Positions 1 through 9,803 of a stretch of 62,235 nucleotides of DNA are shown in pieces. This stretch comes from Amycolatopsis keratiniphila subsp. keratiniphila (GTDB taxonomy: Bacteria > Actinomycetota > Actinomycetes > Mycobacteriales > Pseudonocardiaceae), in the NCBI RefSeq assembly GCF_001620365.2, contig NZ_LQMT02000005.1, positions 263,906 through 326,140 on the forward strand, in the 5' to 3' direction. The notes below the pieces were generated by a model, which searched no databases, was not told the origin of the DNA, and saw only the letters and a list, made by a program, of their open reading frames with translations. How positions within the stretch are numbered: the first letter of the stretch is position 1; each line of letters begins with the position of its first letter. A program made the position numbers and the translations under genes.

Positions 1-1
1 G

Positions 2-277
2 GGTGACGCCAAGTTCACCGAGCTGGCGGGCAAGCCGGATCAGCTGGCGCCGATCCTGCAGTACCACGTTGTCGGCAAGCGTTACGACGCCAAGGGGCTC
101 GCGACCGCCGGTTCGGTGGAGACGCTCAACACCGCGGGCGGTCCGGTGAAGATCGAGGGCTCCGGCGAGAACATGACCGTCAACGGCGCGAAGGTGCTGT
201 GCGGCAACATCCCGACCAAGAACGCCACCGTCTTCGTCATCGACAAGGTGCTGACCCCGGGCACCAACAAGAACTGA
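2..277 (+). CDS. Fasciclin (FAS1) domain protein, C-terminal part
   Basis: The window opens inside this gene; 91 residues remain and the start is missing. Two features of the FAS1 fold are visible: ILQYHVV near the start of the fragment (the conserved Tyr-His segment) and FVIDKVLTP just before the end (the second conserved helix/strand). Short secreted or lipid-anchored FAS1 proteins of this kind (MPT70/MPB70 type) are common in actinomycetes and are thought to act in cell-surface adhesion. Export cannot be checked because the N-terminus lies outside the window. A 7-bp-stem hairpin follows the stop. Confidence 0.85.
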   Translation, partial: GDAKFTELAGKPDQLAPILQYHVVGKRYDAKGLATAGSVETLNTAGGPVKIEGSGENMTVNGAKVLCGNIPTKNATVFVIDKVLTPGTNKN

Positions 278-285
278 CGATTCGC

Positions 286-317
286 CCGGGCCCTGTGCTT
301 CCTTGCCGGTGGCCCGG
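286..317 (+). terminator. Candidate terminator after fasciclin gene
   Basis: CCGGGCC at 286-292 pairs with GGCCCGG at 311-317 around an 18-base loop, nine bases after the stop codon. There is no T-run, which is usual in high-GC genomes. The remainder of the 278-626 gap shows nothing recognisable apart from the ribosome binding site of the next gene. Confidence 0.4.
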
Positions 318-626
318 TCACACCTCTGCCCACACGTTGGTTCTGGAGCGTGTGGCTCAACCGCGCGGCGGAAATCGGGCCTCCGCCGCCGGGGGCGCCG
401 ATGCGGCGGCGTCCCGGCCGGTCGCCGCCGTTTCCACTCCAGGGTCGCGGCGGCGATCGGTCTTCTCCGGCCCCTGACCAGGCCCGGTGTCATTCCATCG
501 GATGAGGGGCCAAGCCGGGCGGGTTGCGGGCACGAAAGCACTGCGTCCGCGAAAACAACCTCGCCCGACCGGCGGGGTACGCCCGATGTCGTGCGTGTCA
601 GGACACGGGCGGGAAGGAGATCGCTC

Positions 627-1625
627 GTGTTTGGCAAGCGTTATGCCGCATCGATGATCAACCGCAGTGCGGAGAACGAACAAGACCGCCGTCGTTTCCT
701 GCGCGCGGCGGGGGTGGCGGGACTCGGCGTGGTCGGTACCGGCGCGATAGGGGGATTGTCCGGTGCGACGGCATCCGCCACGGCTGCCAGGCCGGCCGCG
801 GCCGCCGCACAGGGCGAGGTCAGTGACGCCGCGGTCCTGAACTTCGCGCTCAACCTCGAATACCTCGAAGCTGAGTTCTACCTGCACGCCGTCACGGGTA
901 AGGGACTCGCCGATTCTTCGACCACCGGGACCGGCACCCGCGGCGGCGTCACGGGTGGACGGGCGGTGAAATTCAAGACCAAAGCGGCCAAGCAGTACGC
1001 CCAGGAGATCGCCTCCGACGAGAAAGCCCACGTGGAGTTCCTTCGGGCCGCGCTCGGTTCCGCGGCGGTCAGCCGCCCGGCCATCGATCTGCAGTCCAGC
1101 TTCACCGCCGCCGCCCAGGCCGCCGGCCTGGTCAGGAAAGGCCAGAGCTTCGACGCGTTCGCGTGCGAGGAGAACTTCCTTCTCGCGGCCTATCTGTTCG
1201 AAGACGTCGGCGTCACCGCTTACAAGGGTGCCGCTCCGTTGATCACCAACAAGACCTACCTCGAAGCCGCCGCCGGCATCCTCGCCGTCGAGGCCTACCA
1301 CGCGGCCAACGTCCGTACGGCGCTCTATCAGCACACCGGTGGCATTCTCGGACTCGGGCTGCTCGGCCGCGACCTCCGCGAAGCCAGCGTCAAACTTTCC
1401 AACGCACGCGACAGCCTCGACGGCACGACCGACCTCGACCAGGGAGTCGTGGACAGGAACGGCCGGGCGAACATCGTGCCCACCGACGGCAACGGCATCG
1501 CGTTCAGCCGGTCGCCCGGCCAGGTACTCAACATCGTCTACCTGACACCGAAGGCGACCACGTCCGGCGGCTTCTTCCCGAAGGGTGTCAACGGAGACGT
1601 CAACACCAGCGCCGCCAACGGCTGA
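627..1625 (+). CDS. Tat-exported ferritin-like (desiccation-related type) protein
   Basis: 332 residues from GTG 627, chosen because GGGAAGGAGA at 611-620 is well placed before it; ATG 654 is the alternative. The N-terminus carries a twin-arginine signal ([10 protein letters not shown] at about residues 20-29) followed by a hydrophobic segment, so a folded and probably metal-containing protein is exported. The mature part resembles ferritin-like domains of the Ferritin_2/desiccation-related family. It has acidic and His positions spread over helices ([47 protein letters not shown]), consistent with a di-metal four-helix bundle. The biochemical role of this family is not settled. A strong hairpin follows the stop. 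Confidence 0.85.
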   Translation: MFGKRYAASMINRSAENEQDRRRFLRAAGVAGLGVVGTGAIGGLSGATASATAARPAAAAAQGEVSDAAVLNFALNLEYLEAEFYLHAVTGKGLADSSTTGTGTRGGVTGGRAVKFKTKAAKQYAQEIASDEKAHVEFLRAALGSAAVSRPAIDLQSSFTAAAQAAGLVRKGQSFDAFACEENFLLAAYLFEDVGVTAYKGAAPLITNKTYLEAAAGILAVEAYHAANVRTALYQHTGGILGLGLLGRDLREASVKLSNARDSLDGTTDLDQGVVDRNGRANIVPTDGNGIAFSRSPGQVLNIVYLTPKATTSGGFFPKGVNGDVNTSAANG

Positions 1626-1639
1626 TCCGCCGACTTTCC

Positions 1640-1673
1640 CGGAGGGCCGGTGCGACCGCGCGCCGGCCCTCCG
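1640..1673 (+). terminator. Terminator after ferritin-like gene
   Basis: CGGAGGGCCGG (1640-1650) and CCGGCCCTCCG (1663-1673) form a perfect 11-bp stem with a 12-base loop, 14 bases after the stop codon. No gene starts for another 110 bases. Confidence 0.75.
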
Positions 1674-1787
1674 CCTGAACGGCGCGGCGCATTCTCTACG
1701 TACCCTCACTTATCGCGTGCGGGCTGGTCACGGCCACCGTCCACGGAGATGCTGGAGAGGTTCAGGTACGGCGTCGAAGGGAAGAAT

Positions 1788-2171
1788 GTGCCGGCCGTCG
1801 TCTCGTCCGCGTCCGTGGTTCGCGACAGCATCGTGGCCTCCGTCCTGGTCCGGATGAGCGCGGCCGCCGACATCGCGCCTTACCTGCGAGGGCCGGCGCT
1901 CGCGGTGGTGGTCCGGCTGACCCGGGAGGTGGTGTCGCGATGCGTCGACGCGCTGGATCCCGGTGCGGATCTCAGCGGGGGAGCGGACGCGCTGCACCCT
2001 GTGCCCGGAGAACCGGCGGCGGTCAGGGCGGTGCTGGCCCGGGTGCTGGGCACGTTCGCCTGGGAGCGCCTCGCCGAGGTCATCGGCCCGCACGACACGC
2101 CTCCGCACGCGGTGTGCCGCGCGGTCGAGTCGTTGTTCGACTCGCTCGTCGAGCTGGGCCGGTCACACTGA
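1788..2171 (+). CDS. Hypothetical protein upstream of LuxR-type regulator
   Basis: No family recognised. 127 residues from GTG 1788, preferred because GAAGGGA lies five bases upstream; ATG 1749 in the same frame would add 13 residues but has no well-spaced ribosome binding site. The product looks alpha-helical, alternates hydrophobic and charged residues, and has no signal peptide or obvious membrane span. The stop lies 17 bases before the GTG of the LuxR-type gene in the same direction, so the two are probably co-transcribed. An accessory role to that regulator is possible but only suggested by position. Confidence 0.6.
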   Translation: MPAVVSSASVVRDSIVASVLVRMSAAADIAPYLRGPALAVVVRLTREVVSRCVDALDPGADLSGGADALHPVPGEPAAVRAVLARVLGTFAWERLAEVIGPHDTPPHAVCRAVESLFDSLVELGRSH

Positions 2172-2188
2172 CGTAAGGGGCACCCGCG

Positions 2189-4939
2189 GTGGAGAAAGCG
2201 CTGGAGCAGGAGATCGCCAAGCCGTCGGCCTTCATCGTGGTCGAAGGTGAGCCTGGCTCCGGGCGGACGAGCCTCCTCGATCGGGTCGCACGGTCCGAAG
2301 GCCGGAACCGGACGGTGCTCGAAGCCCGCTGCGCGCGAGAGCGCGATCCCGTGCCGCTGGCGCCGGTACTCGACGCACTGGGAACCGCAGCGGGCGGATG
2401 GACGGGGATGGCCGACCGTCTGTCACCCCTCGCCGGGGTTCTTCACCCACTGCTTCCGGAGCTGAGACCCGTACTGCCGGATCCGCTCGAGTCCGATCGC
2501 CACTTGCTGCACCGCGCGCTTCGTGAGCTGCTGACCTTGCCCGAACGCACTCTTCTGATCGTCGACGACGCGGACGAGGCAGACGAGGAAACCCAGGAGT
2601 TCCTTCGCTACTTGGCGTCCAGGCCGTCCGAACGGCTGGTCGTCCTGACGAGCTCCGCGATCCGGTTGCGGCAACGCGAACCCCACGACTCGTGGTGGCC
2701 TCCCCGCGCCGGAGTGACAGCTCGGTTCACCCTGAGGCCGCTTCAGGTCGAAGACGTCGCGGCGATGACCGGTTCGCTGGAACTCGCCGAGCGGATCCAC
2801 CGCCGGACCGACGGCGTGGCCGCCGCGGTCACAGCGGTCCTGGAATCGGTCTCCGGACTTGACGCGCAGGCCGCGGTGAAACTCTCGGAGAAGGTCGTCC
2901 CCAGTGCTTGGGCGGCGGAACTCGCCGCGAGGTACGCCGTGTTGGACGAAGGTGCCGCGGCGATCGTGGCCGCCGCGGTGATCCTCGGGCGACCGGCGTG
3001 CAGCAAGACACTCGCGGCCGTGGCCGGCTCGGACTGGGCCGGAATCGTCGACGACCTGCTTCAGGCGATGGCCGGGGGATTTCTGCGAGACCAGGGCAAC
3101 GATCGTTATGCGGTGCGCAGCCCCTTGATCGCCGACGCGGTCCATGCCGCGGTCCCGGGCCCTCGGCGGTACCGTCTGCACTCCAACGCCGCGCGGTTCC
3201 TCGCCGGCTCGGATGAGCCGCAACCGGAAAGGATCGCCTACCACCACCGAGAGGCGGGCGAACTCGACGAGTGGGCCCGGCGGGTCGCGGAATCCGTGGA
3301 CCTGGCAACCGCCGAGGGCCGGCCGGAGGACGCCGTGCGTCTGCTCGAGGCCGCGCTCGGGGACCCAGCCCTTTCCCGTGCGAACAGGGAGAACTTCGCC
3401 GTCCGCCTCAGCAGGGAGACGGCCTACGGGCTGATCGGCGAATCCACTCTTCGGCTACTGCGCACGGCGGCGCGCGACTGGCCGATGAGCAAGGCCGCCC
3501 GCGGCGAGATCCGGATCAACCTCGGTCGTGTCCTCATCAATCAGGCCGGGCAGGTCGACGCCGGCCGTTCGGAGATCGAGCTGGCCATCACGGATCTCGC
3601 CGACCGGCGCCCGCTTCTCGCTCGCGGATTGATCACCTTGGCGCTTCCTCACGTCGGGGCGGTTCCGGTCGAGGAGAACATGCGCTGGCTGGACGAGGCG
3701 GTGCGGGCCAGCAAGGGCACCCGTGACGTCGAACTGATCGCCGCGGTGACCGCGAACAGGGTTTCCGGGCGGATGCAGATCGCCGATCCCGGAGCTTGGC
3801 AGGACGTGGGGACGCTGCCGTCCTCGCCGCGGTCGGCCGAAGTGCGCAGGCAGGTCAGCCGGACCTACATCAACCTCGCCGACGCGGCCGCGTGGAACGG
3901 GTACTACCCCGTGGCGAGAACTTACCTGGCCACGGCCCGGAGGCTGATCCAAGACGAGGAACAACCCTACTTGGAGGCGCTCGCCGCCGGGACGGACCTT
4001 CGGCTCGATGTCGCGATGGGGATCTGGCCCGAGGTGGAGACCGGCGTCCGCGAGTTGCTGGAGCGGGTCGGGGAGAGCAGTTCGCTCGCGGCGGAACCCT
4101 TGCTCGCGCTGGGCTGGCACCGGCTGGGCAACGGACGTCGCAAGGAGGCCTCGCGGAACTTCGACGCCGCCTTCGCGCTCGCGGCCGGCAACGTGCCGCA
4201 GCAGGCTTCGGCGTTCGCCGGGCGGGTGACCGTGCTCCTCGCGGCCAAAGAACTTCCCACCGCCGCGCGTCTCGCGGAGAGCGGGCTCGAGACCATTCGC
4301 CGGAAGAACAACTGGATCTGGGCGGCCGAACTCCTGCCGTCCGCCGTACGGGTTCTCGTCACCTTGGAACAACACGAAGCGGCGACGCGGCTGGTGGACG
4401 AGTATCAGGAAGGGATCGCCGAGCGCGACGCGCCGCTCGCCCACGCCGCCGCCCTCTTCTGCCGAGGTCTGCTCGCCCGAAAACGACCGGGCGACGCGGC
4501 CGAATCGTTCGGCCGGGCGTCCCTGGCCTATCAGGCGTTGCCACGGCCTTATGCCGCCGCTGTCGCGAGCGAACTCGCGGGTGAGTGTCACGCCGAACTC
4601 GGTGACCACCGGAAACTGCTGGGAGCGCTGGCCTCCGCCGAAACCATTTACCGTTCTCTGAAATCCGCCGCGGATGCCCAGCGGTGCCGACGGCTTCTGG
4701 CGCGACACGACCCGACCACTCCGTCGAGGGGGCGTCGTGGATACGGGCAGTCCTTGTCGCCGCGCGAACTCGAGGTCGCGCGTCTTGCCGCGCAAAGCCT
4801 CAGTAACCGTGAGATCGCCGAACGGCTCTTCCTTTCCGCGAGGACGGTCGAAGTCCACATCGGCCGGGCGCTGGCCAAGCTGGATCTGCCGTCGCGTGCG
4901 GTGCTCACCGAGGACCTGCTGCGCGAGCAGCGGGCCTGA
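2189..4939 (+). CDS. Large LuxR-family (LAL-type) ATPase regulator with Arg in the P-loop
   Basis: 916 residues from GTG 2189, preceded by TAAGGGG. Order of parts: P-loop-type segment at residues 20-28 (GEPGSGRTS), Walker B-like LLIVDDADEAD near residue 125, a long helical TPR/MalT-like middle region, and a C-terminal LuxR helix-turn-helix (LSPRELEVARLAAQ to TVEVHIGRAL, about residues 855-905). It is a cytoplasmic transcription factor thought to use ATP-dependent switching. Oddity: the invariant Walker A lysine is arginine (R26), so ATP handling may be altered. It lies directly upstream of three secreted protease genes in the same direction and may control them (inference). A second, related regulator lies at 53727-56591 next to another protease. 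Confidence 0.88.
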   Translation: MEKALEQEIAKPSAFIVVEGEPGSGRTSLLDRVARSEGRNRTVLEARCARERDPVPLAPVLDALGTAAGGWTGMADRLSPLAGVLHPLLPELRPVLPDPLESDRHLLHRALRELLTLPERTLLIVDDADEADEETQEFLRYLASRPSERLVVLTSSAIRLRQREPHDSWWPPRAGVTARFTLRPLQVEDVAAMTGSLELAERIHRRTDGVAAAVTAVLESVSGLDAQAAVKLSEKVVPSAWAAELAARYAVLDEGAAAIVAAAVILGRPACSKTLAAVAGSDWAGIVDDLLQAMAGGFLRDQGNDRYAVRSPLIADAVHAAVPGPRRYRLHSNAARFLAGSDEPQPERIAYHHREAGELDEWARRVAESVDLATAEGRPEDAVRLLEAALGDPALSRANRENFAVRLSRETAYGLIGESTLRLLRTAARDWPMSKAARGEIRINLGRVLINQAGQVDAGRSEIELAITDLADRRPLLARGLITLALPHVGAVPVEENMRWLDEAVRASKGTRDVELIAAVTANRVSGRMQIADPGAWQDVGTLPSSPRSAEVRRQVSRTYINLADAAAWNGYYPVARTYLATARRLIQDEEQPYLEALAAGTDLRLDVAMGIWPEVETGVRELLERVGESSSLAAEPLLALGWHRLGNGRRKEASRNFDAAFALAAGNVPQQASAFAGRVTVLLAAKELPTAARLAESGLETIRRKNNWIWAAELLPSAVRVLVTLEQHEAATRLVDEYQEGIAERDAPLAHAAALFCRGLLARKRPGDAAESFGRASLAYQALPRPYAAAVASELAGECHAELGDHRKLLGALASAETIYRSLKSAADAQRCRRLLARHDPTTPSRGRRGYGQSLSPRELEVARLAAQSLSNREIAERLFLSARTVEVHIGRALAKLDLPSRAVLTEDLLREQRA

Positions 4940-4953
4940 CCGTCACGAAAAAG

Positions 4954-4985
4954 ATGCCGATATCGCATCGTCGGGTTTTCGGCAT
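4954..4985 (+). terminator. Weak hairpin after LuxR-type gene
   Basis: ATGCCGA (4954-4960) pairs with TCGGCAT (4979-4985) across an 18-base loop, shortly after the stop. The surrounding 4940-5174 stretch is clearly more A/T-rich than its neighbours and must also hold the promoter of the protease genes. Confidence 0.35.
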
Positions 4986-5174
4986 TTCATGAGGTCCCTC
5001 ATTCAATGACACTACGGCACTGATCATAAAAATGTGCGCTTTTAATTGAGTATCCGGCCGGGCGTAGTACCTATTGTTCTTCGCCGGTTGAGAACTCACT
5101 GTTGTCACAACGTGGTTGTGGTCACGTTCGCACTGTCTCCCCGGTGTCGATTCCCCTGCTTTCAGGAGTATTCA

Positions 5175-6734
5175 ATGCGTGAGAGTCTCCGCCCTCGGTG
5201 GGCGTTAGCCATAGCGGGCCTGTCGCTCGCCGTCACCGCTTCGGTGTCGGCGCTGCCCGCGGTCGCCTCTCCGGTAGGGCCCGCCGTCCAGGCCTGGGTG
5301 CCGGACGCCATTCCGGGCTCCTATCTCGTCACTCTCAAGGCATCGACGGTGAACACCACCGATGCTCGCTCACTGGCGGCGGGGTACGGCGGGCAGGTCA
5401 CGCGCACCTATGACTCCGCGCTGCGCGGTTTCGCCGGCCGGATGACCGAGGCGCAGGCCCGGCGGCTCGCGGCGGATCCCGCCGTCGCCTCGGTCGAGCC
5501 GGATTCCCTCGCGCGTGCCACGGACACCCAGCACGACCCGACCTGGGGCCTGGACCGGGTCGACCAGAAGGACCTGCCGCTCGACAAGAAGTACGACTAC
5601 GCCAACAAAGGCGACGGTGCCACGGTCTACGTGCTCGACACCGGGACCGACTATCGCCAGTCGGAGTTCGGCGGCCGCGCGAGCAGTGGATACGACTTCG
5701 TGGACAACGACAGCGACGCCTCGGACTGCCAAGGCCACGGCACACACGTCTCGGGAACCGTCGGCAGCACGACCTACGGGGTCGCGAAAGGTGTGAAGAT
5801 CGTCGCTGTCCGCGTGCTCGGCTGCAACGGCAGCGCGCCGTGGTCGACGATCGTGTCCGGTATCGACTGGGTCACCAAGAACGCGCAGAAACCCGCGGTG
5901 CTCACGATGAGCATCGGCGGTGGGGCGACCTCCACAGTGGACCAGGCGGTGCAAGGAGCGGTCCGGGCAGGCATCACCGTCACGGTCGCCGCGGGCAACG
6001 AGGGCCAGGACGCCTGCAACGTCTCGCCGGCCCGCACGCCCGAGGCGATCACGGTCGCCGCGAGCGACATCCAGGACAAGCGATCGATCTTCAACTCCTC
6101 CCAGTCCTCGAACTACGGGTCCTGCACCGACTTGTTCGGTCCGGGCAGCAACATCACGTCGACCCGCAACGGCGGCGGCACGCAGCAGATGAGCGGCACC
6201 TCCATGGCCACCCCGCATGTCGCGGGAGCGGCGGCGCTCTACCTCACCGCGAACCCGTCCGCCACTCCGGCACAGGTCACCAAGGCGCTGCTCGACAACG
6301 CCACGCCCGGCAAGATCTCCGACGCCAAGGGCTCGCCGAACAAGCTGCTGTACACCGGTTTCCTCGGCGGAACCCCGAATCCGCCGTCCTGCGCGGGCGG
6401 TACCAGCGCGGACGACGTCGCGATCCCCGACGCCGGCGACGCCGTGACCAGCACGGTGACCATCGGCTCCTGTGACGCCAAGGGCACTTCCGGAACTTCG
6501 GTGGCGGTGACGATCAAGCACCCGTACTCGGCCGATCTGAAGATCGACCTCGTGACGCCCAGCGGCAAGGTCGTCAACCTCAAGCAGGCCGGTGGCGTGA
6601 GCATGATCGACCTCTCCAAGACCTACACCGTCGACACGTCTGCCGAAAGCCGCACCGGTGACTGGAAGCTGCGTGTCCAGGACGTCTACCGGTTCGACAC
6701 CGGCGTGATCGACAACTTCACCCTGACTTTCTGA
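5175..6734 (+). CDS. Secreted subtilisin-like (S8) serine protease with P-domain
   Basis: 519 residues from ATG 5175, set by AGGAG at 5164-5168. Parts in order: Sec signal peptide (residues 1 to about 32), inhibitor-I9-type propeptide (GSYLVTLKAS onward), then the S8 catalytic domain with Asp in VLDTGTDY (about 154), His in GHGTHVSGT (about 188) and Ser in GTSMATPHVAG (about 341). A C-terminal P/proprotein-convertase-like domain begins at AIPDAGDAVTSTV and ends VIDNFTLTF. All three catalytic residues are present. It should be exported, self-processed and active on extracellular protein. It is first of three protease genes in one direction, with 25 bases to the next start, so an operon is likely. 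Confidence 0.95.
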   Translation: MRESLRPRWALAIAGLSLAVTASVSALPAVASPVGPAVQAWVPDAIPGSYLVTLKASTVNTTDARSLAAGYGGQVTRTYDSALRGFAGRMTEAQARRLAADPAVASVEPDSLARATDTQHDPTWGLDRVDQKDLPLDKKYDYANKGDGATVYVLDTGTDYRQSEFGGRASSGYDFVDNDSDASDCQGHGTHVSGTVGSTTYGVAKGVKIVAVRVLGCNGSAPWSTIVSGIDWVTKNAQKPAVLTMSIGGGATSTVDQAVQGAVRAGITVTVAAGNEGQDACNVSPARTPEAITVAASDIQDKRSIFNSSQSSNYGSCTDLFGPGSNITSTRNGGGTQQMSGTSMATPHVAGAAALYLTANPSATPAQVTKALLDNATPGKISDAKGSPNKLLYTGFLGGTPNPPSCAGGTSADDVAIPDAGDAVTSTVTIGSCDAKGTSGTSVAVTIKHPYSADLKIDLVTPSGKVVNLKQAGGVSMIDLSKTYTVDTSAESRTGDWKLRVQDVYRFDTGVIDNFTLTF

Positions 6735-6759
6735 TTTCTCCCCTGTGAAAGGAAACACC

Positions 6760-8220
6760 GTGAAGAAGAAGAGAATCGTAGGCCTGCTGGCGCTGAGCGT
6801 GGCGGCCCTGTCGATCCCCGTCCTGAGTGGAACCGCCGGTGCCGCTCCCCAGCCGACCGCGTCGGCGGTCGCGCCCACCGGCGACGTCCGGATCCCCGAC
6901 GGCGCCCACGCCCAGGGCATCGGCGGCGTACCCGCCTCGGTGAAGGACTACCCGTTCGCCATCGCGGCCTTGCGCGAAGGTGGCTCGCGGCCCAAGGGGC
7001 AGAGCTGCAGCGGTTCGGTCGTGGCACCGCGCAAGGTGATGGTCGCGGCACACTGCAAGGAACTGGCAGGCGAAAAGACAGTCCTTTATGGACTGGACGA
7101 CCTGATGAGCACCGGCGGCACCCAGCTGAAGGTCGTCGACTACAAACTCCACCCGAAGTTCACCCAGCCCTGGTACGGATACGACGTCGCGATCATCACC
7201 ACCGACGCGGACATCCCGGTCCCCGCGGGCGGTTACGCGAAGGTCGCCACCTCGGCCGACACCGGCCTCGAAACGCCGGGCAAGGACGGTTTCAGCCTCG
7301 GATACGGCAAGAAGACCCAGAACGACAGCCCGCCCGACGTCACGCTGCAGAAGCTGACCCTGCCGATCGTCGACCCGAACCAGTGCACCGGGGTCGAGAA
7401 CGGCGTCGACCCGAAGACGATGATCTGCGCCGGGTACTCCGACGGCCGCAAGACCGTGCTTCCCGGTGACAGCGGTGGTCCGTTCATCGTCAACGGCGTG
7501 GTCGTCGGCATCACGTCGTGGAGCCGCAGCGACTTCCGGTGGTACAGCGTCTACAGTCGCCTGAACAACGAGATGGGGGACTGGGTCAAGCAGCAGATCG
7601 GCGATGTGCCCAGCGGTGACAAGTTCACCCTCGCGGCGTCCCCTGGCGCGGTGAAGACCGACCCCGGCAAGTACGTTTCGACGTCGATCACGAGCAAAGA
7701 AGGCAAGAACGGCAGCGAGAACGTCGAGCTGAGCGCGTCCGGATTGCCTGACGGTGCCAAGGCGACCTTCCAGCCTTCGTCCATCATGTCCGGCGACACC
7801 GCGAAGCTGACGATCGAGACCGCGGCGGGAACGCCGGAGCGGGACTACACGATCACCGTGTCCGGCAAGGGGACGACCGACACCGCGACCACCACGCTGA
7901 CGCTGACCGTCGGCAAGGGCGGCAGCGAGCCGGGCGACCTCAAGGTCACGGTCAACCCCGGATCGGGGACCGCACGGGTGGGTCAGTTCGTGAACGCGAC
8001 GGTCTCCGCGACCGGCGGCAGTGGTTCCATCACGCTGTCGGCGTCCGGCTCGGGGCTGCCGATCGCGCCGTTCTTCAACCCGCAGAGCATATCCAGCGGT
8101 GGCAGCTCGACGATGCAGATCTTCGCGCCGTTCCAACCCGGTACTTACCCGATCACTGTGACGGCGAAGGACGGCGCCGGCAAGACGTCGACCGCCACCT
8201 ACACGCTCACCGTCCAGTGA
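6760..8220 (+). CDS. Secreted trypsin-like (S1) serine protease with C-terminal Ig-like repeats
   Basis: 486 residues from GTG 6760; GAAAGGA six bases upstream supports this start rather than the in-frame GTG at 6745. A Lys-rich signal peptide (VKKKRIVGLLAL) is followed by a chymotrypsin-fold domain with His in VMVAAHC (about 97), Asp in GYDVAIITTD (about 142) and Ser in LPGDSGGPF (about 236), a complete triad. The C-terminal 200 residues look like two beta-sandwich repeats (FTLAASPGAV and LKVTVNPGSG starts) of the kind that bind or orient substrates outside the cell. It lies between two S8 proteases and is probably co-transcribed. The exact substrate is unknown. Confidence 0.92.
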   Translation: MKKKRIVGLLALSVAALSIPVLSGTAGAAPQPTASAVAPTGDVRIPDGAHAQGIGGVPASVKDYPFAIAALREGGSRPKGQSCSGSVVAPRKVMVAAHCKELAGEKTVLYGLDDLMSTGGTQLKVVDYKLHPKFTQPWYGYDVAIITTDADIPVPAGGYAKVATSADTGLETPGKDGFSLGYGKKTQNDSPPDVTLQKLTLPIVDPNQCTGVENGVDPKTMICAGYSDGRKTVLPGDSGGPFIVNGVVVGITSWSRSDFRWYSVYSRLNNEMGDWVKQQIGDVPSGDKFTLAASPGAVKTDPGKYVSTSITSKEGKNGSENVELSASGLPDGAKATFQPSSIMSGDTAKLTIETAAGTPERDYTITVSGKGTTDTATTTLTLTVGKGGSEPGDLKVTVNPGSGTARVGQFVNATVSATGGSGSITLSASGSGLPIAPFFNPQSISSGGSSTMQIFAPFQPGTYPITVTAKDGAGKTSTATYTLTVQ

Positions 8221-8247
8221 TCGGTCTTCCTACGGAGGTGACATCCC

Positions 8248-9786
8248 ATGCGTAACCACCGGAAACTGCTGCTGACCCTGGGCGCGCTGACCCCGTTGCT
8301 GGCACTGGGCATCGGAAACGCCGTCGCGGCCGAGGCCGAAGGCGTTGTGGTCCAGGCGAAACAGCATTACGCCGACCAGTACATCGTCGTGCTGAAGGAC
8401 GGCGTCGCGACCGCGCAAGCGTCGGCGACCTCGTTGACCGGACGTTTCGGCGGCGAGGTGCGGTCGACGTGGTCCGCGGCGTTGAACGGCTTCTCGGTGA
8501 AGAAGATGACCGAGCGGCAGGCGAAGCGGCTCGCGGCGGATCCGTCGGTCAAGGCCGTCTACCAGGACGGCACCGCCCGCGGCACCGAGACCCAGGCCAA
8601 CCCCACGTGGGGCTTGGACCGCGTCGACCAGAAGTCCCTGCCGCTGGACAAGAAGTACACCTACAACAACAGCGGCGAGGGCGTCACCGCGTACGACCTC
8701 GACACGGGCATCAACCCCGACAATCCCGAGTACGAAGGCCGGGCCGGCATCGGGAAGGACTTCATGGGAGGTGACGGGAAGGACTGCAACGGGCACGGCA
8801 GTCACACCGCCGGCACCATCGCGAGCAAGACCTACGGTGTCGCCAAGAAGGTCAAGATCGTCGGCCTCCGGGTGCTGGGATGCAACAACACCGGTCCGGA
8901 TTCGGGCATCATCGACGCCGTCGACTGGGTGACCGCGAACGCGCGGAAACCGGCCGTGGCGAACATGAGCCTCACGATGGACGCGCCCGGCGTGGGTGAC
9001 GACGCGCTCAAGAAGTCGATCGCGTCCGGCGTCGTCTACGGCGTCGCGTCCGGCAACGCGTCGACGGATGCCTGCAACACCAGCCCCGCCCGGGTTCCCG
9101 AAGCCATCACGGTGAACGCCACGGATTCCAGCGACAACCGGTCGTCGTTCTCGAACTACGGTTCGTGCACGGACATCTTCGCGCCGGGCAGCAACATCAC
9201 GTCGCTGAGCCCGAGCAGCGGCGGTTCGGCGGTGATGAGCGGGACGTCCATGGCGACGCCGCACGTCGTCGGTGCGGCCGCGCTCTACCTGGCGGCCAAC
9301 CCGTCCGCGACGCCGAAGCAGGTGCGCGACGCCTTGGTGAACAACGCGTCCGACGGGGTGGTCAAGAACCCCGGCAGCGGCTCGCTGAACAAGCTGCTGA
9401 ACGTGTCGTTCATCGGTGGCGGTGGCCCGGAACCGAAGTGCGGCACCAAGTCGAACACCACCCCGGTAGCGATCCCCGACGCCGGTGCCGCGGTGACGAG
9501 CTCGGTGACCCAGGAAGGATGTGATGGCAAGGCGTCCGCGTCGCTGCCGGTCAAGGTGGACATCAGCCACACCTACTCGGCCGACCTGGCGGTGAGTCTC
9601 ATCGGGCCCAGCGGTGCCACCTACCGGTTGAAGAAGGCAGGAGGGGTGGGCAGCCCCGCCGGTGTGCACGAGACCTACACGGTCGACGCCTCCAACGAGA
9701 ACGCCAACGGCACCTGGAAGCTGAGCGTCCAGGACGTCTTCAAGTTCGACACCGGTTCGATCGACGGATTCACCATCACTTTCTGA
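8248..9786 (+). CDS. Secreted subtilisin-like (S8) serine protease with P-domain, second copy
   Basis: 512 residues from ATG 8248, preceded by ACGGAGGTGA. Layout matches the protease at 5175: signal peptide, I9-type propeptide (QYIVVLKDG), S8 domain with Asp in DLDTGINPD (about 150), His in GHGSHTAGT (about 184; Ser replaces the usual Thr after Gly) and Ser in GTSMATPHVVG (about 331), then a P-domain ending SIDGFTITF. The two S8 products share many blocks (NPTWGLDRVDQK, ARKPAV or AQKPAV), so they probably arose by duplication around the S1 gene. A strong hairpin closes the three-gene unit. Confidence 0.95.
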   Translation: MRNHRKLLLTLGALTPLLALGIGNAVAAEAEGVVVQAKQHYADQYIVVLKDGVATAQASATSLTGRFGGEVRSTWSAALNGFSVKKMTERQAKRLAADPSVKAVYQDGTARGTETQANPTWGLDRVDQKSLPLDKKYTYNNSGEGVTAYDLDTGINPDNPEYEGRAGIGKDFMGGDGKDCNGHGSHTAGTIASKTYGVAKKVKIVGLRVLGCNNTGPDSGIIDAVDWVTANARKPAVANMSLTMDAPGVGDDALKKSIASGVVYGVASGNASTDACNTSPARVPEAITVNATDSSDNRSSFSNYGSCTDIFAPGSNITSLSPSSGGSAVMSGTSMATPHVVGAAALYLAANPSATPKQVRDALVNNASDGVVKNPGSGSLNKLLNVSFIGGGGPEPKCGTKSNTTPVAIPDAGAAVTSSVTQEGCDGKASASLPVKVDISHTYSADLAVSLIGPSGATYRLKKAGGVGSPAGVHETYTVDASNENANGTWKLSVQDVFKFDTGSIDGFTITF

Positions 9787-9803
9787 CCAGGTGGGGTGAG
9801 AGG

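Noticed and set aside
357..1709. 450-codon minus-strand open frame over the ferritin-like gene
   Set aside because: Antisense mirror of a well-supported Tat-exported protein; Arg/Gly-rich with no recognisable domain.
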